A stretch of 5,223 nt of DNA, taken from an uncultured Pseudomonadota bacterium. GTDB lineage: Bacteria; Pseudomonadota; Gammaproteobacteria; Burkholderiales; Usitatibacteraceae. This document shows, one piece after another, positions 1-5,223 of the stretch. Below the pieces are notes generated by a model. The model was not told where the DNA came from and did not search any database. It saw only the letters and a program-made list of their open reading frames with translations. The stretch lies in assembly GCA_937898635.1 (NCBI GenBank), contig CALEJW010000145.1, forward strand, positions 1 through 5,223. The letters run 5' to 3'. How positions within the stretch are numbered: position 1 is the stretch's first letter; every line of letters starts with the position of its first letter. The translations under genes were made by a program, and so were the position numbers.

Positions 1-1
1 G

Positions 2-2164
2 ATGAGCGAGCGGCGAGCCACGCTCGTGCGCCTGTGCGCGAGCCACGGCATCGCGACCCACTACCACGACATCTGGGGCACGCGGCACGAGGTGCCCGAG
101 ACCGGCCTCCACGCGCTGCTCTCGCTGTTCGGCGTGGACGCGACGACGCCCGAAAGCGCCGCGCGCGCCGAAGAGGCCGTGCGCGCCGCCCAATGGGAGC
201 AGTGCGTCGCGCCGGCGATCGCCATCGGCGAGTCCGCCTCGCCCTGGCGCGCGAGCCTGCGCCTGCCGGCGGCGCTCGCGAGCCTTCGCTGGCGGATCGA
301 GGAGGAATCCGGAAGGATCCACGAGGGCGGCTGCGAGGCCGCGGCGCTGGGCGAGACGGGCTTCGAGAGGATCGACGGCCGCGACTTCGCCCAGCGCGAG
401 CTCGACCTGGCGGTGGCGCTTCCCGCCGGCTATCACCGGCTCCGGCTGCTGGACGGCGAGCGTGTCCTGGGCGAGTCCCTGGTGATCGCCGCGCCGCCGC
501 GCTGCTACTGGCCGGAGGCGCTCGCCGGCGGCGCCCGGGTGTGGGGTCCCTCGGTCCAGCTCTACGCGCTGCGCTCGGAGCGCAACTGGGGCATCGGCGA
601 CTTCGGCGACCTCGGGCGGCTCGTCGAGGACTGGGCGGCGCTCGGCGCGGGCATCGTGGGGCTCAACCCCCTGCACGCGCTCTTTCCGCCGGTGCCGGGG
701 CACGCGAGCCCCTACAGCCCTTCCTCGCGCGAGCGCCTCAACGTGCTCTACCTCGACGTCGAGGCGATCGAGGATTTCCGCGAGTGCGAAGCGGCGCAGC
801 GGCTCGTGCGCTCCGCCCCGTTCCAGGCCCGCCTCGCGGCCCTGCGCGAGTCGCCCCTCGTGGACTACGAGGCGGTGGCCGCGGCCAAGTACGAGGTGCT
901 GGCCCACCTTCACGCCGCCTTCCGCGCGAACCACCTCGGCCGCGATACCGCGCGCGCGCGCGACTTCCGCGACTACCAGGCGAAAGGGGGGCTCGCGCTG
1001 CGCCGCCACGCCCTCTTCGAGGCGCTGCACGCCGAGTTCCACGCCGCGGATCCCGTATCGTGGGGCTGGCGGCACTGGCCCGGGGACTGCCGCGATCCCG
1101 ACCCGGACAAGGTCGCGCGGCTGGCGTCGGCGCGACTCGAGCGCGTCGAGTACCAGGAATACCTCCAGTGGCAGGCCGAGCGGCAGCTCGCGCGGGTGGC
1201 CGCGCGCTGCGGCGAGCTCGGGCTCGTGCCGGGGCTCTACCTCGACCTCGCGGTCTCGGTGGACGGCGCCGGCTCCGACACCTGGTCCGACCCCGGGGTC
1301 TACGCGCTGGAGGCGAGCGTCGGCGCGCCTCCCGACGAGTTCAACCCGAAAGGCCAGGACTGGGGGCTTCCGCCCCTTCGTCCCGATCGCCTCCGCGCTG
1401 AAGGGTACGCGAGCCTGCGCCGGGCGCTCGCGGCCAACATGCGCGAGGCGGGCGCGCTGCGCATCGACCACGTCATGGGCCTCATGCGCCTCTTCTGGAA
1501 CCCGCGGGGCGCCGGCGCCGGCGAAGGCGGCTACGTGCACTACGCGTTCGACGAGCTCCTCGCGATCGTCGCCCTGGAGAGCCACCGCAACCGCTGCCTC
1601 GTGATCGGCGAGGACCTGGGCACCGTCCCGGACGAGGTGCGCGCGGGCCTCGCGCGGATCGGCGTGCTCTCCTACCGCCTGCTCTACTTCGAGCGCGCGA
1701 ACGATGGCGCCTTCCGGCCCGCCGCCGACTACCCGGCCGAGGCGCTCGTCGCCGTGAGCACGCACGACCTCGCCACGCTCGCCGGCTGGTGGGAGGGCCG
1801 CGACCTCGCCGTGCGCCGCGAGCTGGGCCTCTTCCCGGCCAACAGCACCTACGAGAAGCAGCTCGTGGACCGGGCCCAGGAGCGGGTGCGCCTGATGCTC
1901 GCGCTGGAGCACGCGGGCCTGCTGCCGGAAGGCACGGTCGTCGATCCCGCGGGCTCGCAGGCGTTCACGGAGGCGCTCGGGGAGGCGGTGCACGCCTTCG
2001 TCGCCTCGACGCCCTCGCGCGTGATGATGGTGCAGCTGGAGGACGCCCTCGGCGCGACGGCGCAGGCCAACCTGCCCGGAACGACCTCGGAGCACCCGAA
2101 CTGGCGCCGGAAGCTCCCCCGGACGCTGGAGGCGATGCGGGGCCTTCCCCGCGTGGCCTCGCTC
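2..2164 (+). other. malQ: MalQ (GH77 amylomaltase) module of the fusion protein
   Basis: Residues 1 to about 165 form the N-terminal MalQ-type domain, and the GH77 barrel follows from about 185. Visible signatures are QLYALRSERNWGIGDFGDL at 186-204 and a substrate-site block containing VGAPPDEFNPKGQDWGLPP (about 440-460). The three family acidic residues are the nucleophile Asp489 in LRIDH, the acid/base Glu537 in VIGEDLG and Asp589 in STHD. QANLPGTTSEHPNWRRK at 688-704 marks the end of the barrel. The 48- and 52-residue spacing of the triad is close to that of Thermus amylomaltase (293, 340, 395, from memory). By family knowledge the module disproportionates short maltodextrins such as maltotriose, releasing glucose and making longer chains. 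It looks intact and active. Confidence 0.93.
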
Positions 2165-5110
2165 GCCCGGCGAATGTCGGCTGCCCGTCCGCGCCCGGCG
2201 AGACCGGCATCGGCCGCGGCGCCCGAGCTGCGGATCCCGCGGGCCACCTACCGGCTGCAGATGCACGCGGGGTTCGGCTTCGACGAGGCGATCGCGATCC
2301 TGCCCTACCTCGCGCGGCTCGGGGTGAGCCACGTGTACTGCTCCCCGCTGCTGCGCGCGCGAAGCGACAGCATGCACGGCTACGACATCACGAACCACGG
2401 CGAGATCGCGCCCGCGCTCGGCGGCGCCGCGGGTTTCGCGCGATTCCAGGCCGCCCTTCGCGCGCACGGCCTCGGGCTCCTCTTCGACATGGTGCCCAAC
2501 CACATGGCGGTCCTGGGAGCCGACAACGCCTGGTGGATGGACGTCCTCGAGTGCGGTCCGGCCTCGCTCCACGCACGCTACTTCGACATCGACTGGCTGC
2601 CCGCCAACCCGGAGCTCGCGGGCAAGGTCCTGATTCCCGTGCTGGGCGAGCACTACGGCGTCGTCCTCGCGGGCGGCGAGCTGCAACTGCGCTTCGAGCC
2701 GGCGACGGGCGAGTTCGCCGTGGGCTATCACGAGCACCGCTTCCCCGTCGATCCGCGCGGATACGCGGGCCTGCTGCGCCGGGGCGGCGATTTCCTGCCC
2801 GCGGACGCTCCCGGGGAGGCCCGCGGGGAGCTCGCGAGCCTGGCTTCCGCCTTCGGCCACCTGCCCTCGCGCGAGAGCACGGGCGCCGCGGAGATCGCCG
2901 AGCGCTCGCGCGACAAGGCGGCGCACAAGCGCCGGCTGGCCGCCCTCGCGGGCGCCCACCCCGCCATCGAGCGCGCGCTTTCCGCCGCCGTCGCGGAAAC
3001 GAACGCCGTCTCTTCTGGCGGCGAGCGCGAGGCGCTGCACGCCCTCCTCGAGGCGCAGGCCTGGCGCCTCGCCTACTGGCGCGTCGCCTCCGACGAGATC
3101 AACTACCGGCGCTTCTTCGACATCAACGCGCTCGCCGCGCTGCGCATGGAGGACGAGCAGGTGTTCGAGGCCACGCACGGCTTCACGCTGGAGCTCGCGG
3201 CCTCGGGCGGGGTGGACGGGCTGCGCATCGACCACCCGGACGGCCTGTACGACCCGGCGCAGTACTTCCGCCGCCTGCAGGAAGGCTATGCGCGCCGCGC
3301 GGGAATCGCCCTGGGCCAGGAGGAGGAAGGCGGGCGGCCCGCGCGCCCGCTCTACGTGCTCGCCGAGAAGATCACCGCGCCGCACGAGCACCTCCCGGAA
3401 GGCTGGTCGCTGCACGGCACCACGGGATACCGCTTCGCCGCGGTCGCCAACGCGCTCTTCGTGGACGCGGGCGCCGCGCAGCGCATCGAGCGCACGTGGC
3501 GCAGCTTCACGGGGGAGGCGCTCGCGTTCCCGGAGATCGCCTACCGGAGCAAGCGCGAGATCCTGCGCAACGCCCTCGCCTCCGAGCTCACCACGCTCGC
3601 CACCGAGATCCACCGGATCGCGCGCGCCGACCTGCGCACGCGCGACTACACCTTCAACACGCTTCGCGAGGCCCTGGCGGAAGTGGCCGCCTGCATGCCC
3701 GTCTACCGCACCTACATCGCCGGCCCGCCCTCGGCGCAGGACCGTCGATTCATCGACTGGGCGGTGGCGCACGCCGCCCGCCGGTCGCGCGCGGCCGACC
3801 CGTCGATCCTGGGATTCGTGCGGCAGCTGCTCCTCGGCGCCGCGCCGGAAGGGGCGCCGCCCGGGACGCGGGAGCGCGCCCTTCGCTTCGCCATGCGCTT
3901 CCAGCAGCTCACCTCGCCCCTGGCCGCGAAGGGCGTCGAGGACACCGCGCTCTACGTCTTCAACCGGCTCGTGTCGCTGAACGAGGTGGGCTCCGATCCC
4001 GAGACCTTCGGCATGTCCGTGCGCGCTTTCCACGGCGCGAGCGCCGACCGCGCCGCGCGCTGGCCGCACACGATGCTCGCGACGTCGACCCACGACAACA
4101 AGCGCTCCGAGGACGTGCGCCAGAGGATCGACGTGATCTCCGAGATGCCCGCGGCGTGGCGGCTCCTGCTGCGGCGCTGGAGCACGCTCAACCGCAGCGC
4201 CCGCTCCTCGTCCGACGACGAACCCGTGCCCTCGCGCAACGACGAATACCTGCTCTACCAGACCCTGGTCGGCACCTATCCCGCGCAAGGCCTGGAGGGC
4301 CCGGCGCTCGACGACTATCGCGCCCGCATCGAGGCCTACATGCTGAAGGCCGCGCGCGAGGCGAAGCGCCGGACGAGCTGGATCAGCCAGGACGAGGCCT
4401 ACGAGCGCGGCCTCGGCCGCTTCGTCGCCTCCCTGCTCTCGCGCGAGCGCGCGAACCCCTTCCTCGACGACCTCCAGGCGCAGGCCGCCCGCTTCGCGGC
4501 GTTCGGCGCGCTCGGGAGCGTGTCGCTCGTGCTCCTCAAGCTTTCCTGCCCGGGCGTGCCGGACCTCTACCAGGGCAACGAGCTCGTGGACCTGAGCCTC
4601 GTCGATCCGGACAACCGGCGGCCGGTGGATTTCGCGCTTCGCGCGCGCCTGCTGGAGGAAGTGCTCCCCGCGGATGCCGCGCGGGCCCGGGAGATCGCGC
4701 GAACGCCCCACGACGGGCGTGCCAAGCTCCTCGTCACCGCCCGCCTGCTCGGGCTGCGGCGGGAGGATCCCGAACTCTTCCGCCGGGGAAGCTACGTCGC
4801 GCACGAGGCGCGGGGCGAGAAGGCCGCGCACGTCGTCGCCTTCTCGAGGCGCCACGAGGCCCGCTCGCTCACGGTGATCGCGGCGAGGTTCTTCGCGAAG
4901 CTCGCCGGCGAGACGGGAGATTTCGTCCCCGGCCCCGGGTCCTGGACGGGCACGGAGATTCCCGCGGACGGCCTCGCCGAGGGCACGCGCCTCGTGAACG
5001 TGATCACCGGCGAGCCGGTGACGGTCCGCGGCGGCGCGATCGCGATGGCGGAGGCCTTCGCCGACTTTCCCGCCGCGGCGCTCGTTCCGGAAGACGCGTC
5101 CCGCCAGTGA
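2..5110 (+). CDS. Bifunctional 4-alpha-glucanotransferase / malto-oligosyltrehalose synthase (MalQ-TreY fusion)
   Basis: A single uninterrupted 1702-residue reading frame joins two full enzymes of cytoplasmic alpha-glucan and trehalose metabolism. Residues 1 to about 720 match GH77 amylomaltase (MalQ), which transfers alpha-1,4-glucan segments between maltodextrins. Residues about 745-1702 match TreY, which isomerises the reducing-end alpha-1,4 bond of maltodextrins to alpha-1,1, giving maltooligosyltrehalose for cleavage by TreZ. Each half has about the length of the free-standing proteobacterial enzyme, and both catalytic triads are present. No signal peptide or membrane segment is visible. 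The ATG at 2 is chosen because the protein begins right at the usual MalQ N-terminal domain (HGIATHYHDIWG near residue 15); GTG at 26 is a less likely alternative. The ribosome binding site lies outside the window. The ATGA context suggests translational coupling to an upstream gene. The gene ends at TGA 5108-5110, before a hairpin and a convergent 5S gene. The fusion is seen directly; cooperation between the two sites is inferred. Confidence 0.95.
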   Translation: MSERRATLVRLCASHGIATHYHDIWGTRHEVPETGLHALLSLFGVDATTPESAARAEEAVRAAQWEQCVAPAIAIGESASPWRASLRLPAALASLRWRIEEESGRIHEGGCEAAALGETGFERIDGRDFAQRELDLAVALPAGYHRLRLLDGERVLGESLVIAAPPRCYWPEALAGGARVWGPSVQLYALRSERNWGIGDFGDLGRLVEDWAALGAGIVGLNPLHALFPPVPGHASPYSPSSRERLNVLYLDVEAIEDFRECEAAQRLVRSAPFQARLAALRESPLVDYEAVAAAKYEVLAHLHAAFRANHLGRDTARARDFRDYQAKGGLALRRHALFEALHAEFHAADPVSWGWRHWPGDCRDPDPDKVARLASARLERVEYQEYLQWQAERQLARVAARCGELGLVPGLYLDLAVSVDGAGSDTWSDPGVYALEASVGAPPDEFNPKGQDWGLPPLRPDRLRAEGYASLRRALAANMREAGALRIDHVMGLMRLFWNPRGAGAGEGGYVHYAFDELLAIVALESHRNRCLVIGEDLGTVPDEVRAGLARIGVLSYRLLYFERANDGAFRPAADYPAEALVAVSTHDLATLAGWWEGRDLAVRRELGLFPANSTYEKQLVDRAQERVRLMLALEHAGLLPEGTVVDPAGSQAFTEALGEAVHAFVASTPSRVMMVQLEDALGATAQANLPGTTSEHPNWRRKLPRTLEAMRGLPRVASLARRMSAARPRPARPASAAAPELRIPRATYRLQMHAGFGFDEAIAILPYLARLGVSHVYCSPLLRARSDSMHGYDITNHGEIAPALGGAAGFARFQAALRAHGLGLLFDMVPNHMAVLGADNAWWMDVLECGPASLHARYFDIDWLPANPELAGKVLIPVLGEHYGVVLAGGELQLRFEPATGEFAVGYHEHRFPVDPRGYAGLLRRGGDFLPADAPGEARGELASLASAFGHLPSRESTGAAEIAERSRDKAAHKRRLAALAGAHPAIERALSAAVAETNAVSSGGEREALHALLEAQAWRLAYWRVASDEINYRRFFDINALAALRMEDEQVFEATHGFTLELAASGGVDGLRIDHPDGLYDPAQYFRRLQEGYARRAGIALGQEEEGGRPARPLYVLAEKITAPHEHLPEGWSLHGTTGYRFAAVANALFVDAGAAQRIERTWRSFTGEALAFPEIAYRSKREILRNALASELTTLATEIHRIARADLRTRDYTFNTLREALAEVAACMPVYRTYIAGPPSAQDRRFIDWAVAHAARRSRAADPSILGFVRQLLLGAAPEGAPPGTRERALRFAMRFQQLTSPLAAKGVEDTALYVFNRLVSLNEVGSDPETFGMSVRAFHGASADRAARWPHTMLATSTHDNKRSEDVRQRIDVISEMPAAWRLLLRRWSTLNRSARSSSDDEPVPSRNDEYLLYQTLVGTYPAQGLEGPALDDYRARIEAYMLKAAREAKRRTSWISQDEAYERGLGRFVASLLSRERANPFLDDLQAQAARFAAFGALGSVSLVLLKLSCPGVPDLYQGNELVDLSLVDPDNRRPVDFALRARLLEEVLPADAARAREIARTPHDGRAKLLVTARLLGLRREDPELFRRGSYVAHEARGEKAAHVVAFSRRHEARSLTVIAARFFAKLAGETGDFVPGPGSWTGTEIPADGLAEGTRLVNVITGEPVTVRGGAIAMAEAFADFPAAALVPEDASRQ
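2165..2233 (+). other. Interdomain linker between the MalQ and TreY modules
   Basis: Residues 722-744 follow the last GH77 helix and precede the first TreY strand (IPRATYRLQ at 745-753). They are almost only Ala, Pro, Arg and Ser, as expected of a flexible tether. There is no stop codon and no frame change. An in-frame ATG at 2174 (Met725) could have been the ancestral treY start, but no convincing purine-rich ribosome binding site precedes it, so separate initiation is not supported. The domain edges are approximate. Confidence 0.75.
2234..5107 (+). other. treY: TreY (malto-oligosyltrehalose synthase, GH13) module of the fusion protein
   Basis: Residues 745-1702 carry the ordered GH13 regions in their TreY-specific form. 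These are HGYDIT at 792-797, region I DMVPNH at 829-834, region II LRIDHPDG with nucleophile Asp1077, region III LAEKI with acid/base Glu1122, and region IV STHDNKRSEDVR with transition-state stabiliser Asp1365. Further TreY hallmarks are AKGVEDTALY from 1309, PGVPDLYQGNE at 1517-1527 and DLSLVDPDNRRPVDF at 1530-1544. Together these distinguish it from alpha-amylase, TreZ or trehalose synthase TreS. The long insertion between regions I and II is typical of the family. At about 958 residues it resembles the long proteobacterial form rather than the roughly 770-residue actinobacterial one (lengths from memory). No key residue is missing. The partner TreZ is not in the window. Confidence 0.94.
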
Positions 5111-5130
5111 CGCCGTAGCGAGGCGCAAAT

Positions 5131-5166
5131 GCAAACGCCCGACTTCCTTCGAAGTCGGGCGTTTGT
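5131..5166. terminator. Bidirectional intrinsic-type terminator hairpin between malQ-treY and the 5S rRNA gene
   Basis: An inverted repeat pairs 5132-5146 with 5151-5165 in 15 perfect base pairs, plus a G-T wobble at 5131/5166, around a 4-base loop CTTC (5147-5150). The stem has a G/C-rich core with AAA/TTT near its base, so it can form on either strand. It starts 20 bases after the malQ-treY stop and about 6 bases beyond the 3' end of the opposing 5S gene. The T runs are short on both strands: GTTTG on the + strand and GTTTGCATTTG on the - strand. The latter is slightly better, which fits a main role as the rRNA operon terminator that also ends the trehalose transcript. Use in both directions is inferred. 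Confidence 0.88.
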
Positions 5167-5172
5167 CCGTAA

Positions 5173-5223
5173 GGCCCTGGCGATGACCTACTTTCTCACG
5201 GGTAATCCGCAATATCATCGGCG
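5173..5223 (-). rRNA. rrf: 5S ribosomal RNA, 3' part (runs off the right edge)
   Basis: Read on the - strand, the right edge gives CGCCGATGATATTGCGG, then GTGAGAAAGTAGGTCA and TCGCCAGGGCC. These are the loop E/helix IV region, the conserved GAAAGTAGG segment and the 3' strand of the terminal helix of bacterial 5S rRNA. GCGG and CCGT can pair around ATTAC as the helix IV hairpin. About 50 of roughly 115-120 nt are present; the 5' half and any 23S or 16S gene lie beyond the window. The exact mature 3' end is uncertain by a few bases (about 5171-5174). The sequence looks most like betaproteobacterial 5S. The gene is convergent with malQ-treY and directly followed by the hairpin terminator. Confidence 0.92.

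Noticed and set aside
34..1401. A 455-codon + strand frame inside the MalQ half
   Set aside because: Same GC-driven shadow: an Arg/Ala/Pro-rich translation without domain signatures, fully inside the MalQ coding region.
2174..2176. ATG as an independent start for a separate TreY protein
   Set aside because: The upstream frame stays open into it, no Shine-Dalgarno-like sequence is near, and no malQ stop precedes it. It is kept only as a possible relic.
2165..2240. Assembly error creating the fusion artificially
   Set aside because: The frame, codon bias and domain order run smoothly across the joint, with no homopolymer or repeat that would prompt an error. It cannot be fully excluded without reads, so it is listed as a refutation test.
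1849..2247. Antisense open frame of 132 codons across the domain joint
   Set aside because: It lies opposite a well-supported coding region, has no recognisable motif and no clear ribosome binding site. Other antisense frames in the window were rejected for the same reasons.
1789..5118. A second very long open frame (1109 codons) on the + strand, overlapping most of the fusion gene
   Set aside because: Its translation is dominated by Arg, Ala, Gly and Pro with no recognisable motif, as expected of an alternate frame in very GC-rich DNA where stops are rare. The fusion frame carries all family signatures.
5111..5130. A promoter or small gene in the gap after the stop codon
   Set aside because: The 62-base gap is mostly taken up by the hairpin, and I see no credible -10/-35 pair or start with a ribosome binding site.

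Overview
The window suggests a high-GC proteobacterium, most likely a betaproteobacterium. Three things point there: strongly G/C-biased third codon positions, a Pseudomonas/Burkholderia-like treY preceded by malQ, and the 3' half of a 5S rRNA with betaproteobacterial-looking sequence. The taxonomic placement is inference from motif recall, not from a search.

Layout. One giant open reading frame fills positions 2-5110 on the + strand. It encodes a 1702-residue two-enzyme fusion. The N-terminal ~720 residues are a complete GH77 4-alpha-glucanotransferase (MalQ, amylomaltase). After a short Ala/Pro/Arg-rich linker, the C-terminal ~958 residues are a complete GH13-type malto-oligosyltrehalose synthase (TreY). 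The start codon sits in an ATGA context at the left edge, so an upstream gene, plausibly treZ, may overlap it by 4 nt. Downstream, a 62-base intergenic gap holds a near-perfect hairpin (about 5131-5166) that can act as a terminator in both directions. From about 5173 to the right edge lies the 3' part of a 5S rRNA gene on the - strand, so an rRNA operon converges on the trehalose gene.

How it works together. TreY turns the reducing-end alpha-1,4 linkage of a malto-oligosaccharide into an alpha-1,1 linkage, and TreZ (not in the window) then releases trehalose. Each cycle shortens the glucan until it is too short for TreY. MalQ disproportionates short maltodextrins into longer ones, so the fusion joins substrate regeneration to the synthase in one chain. 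All expected catalytic residues of both enzymes are present. The fused architecture is the main point of interest. I see no mobile element, CRISPR array, tRNA or unknown defence-like system here.
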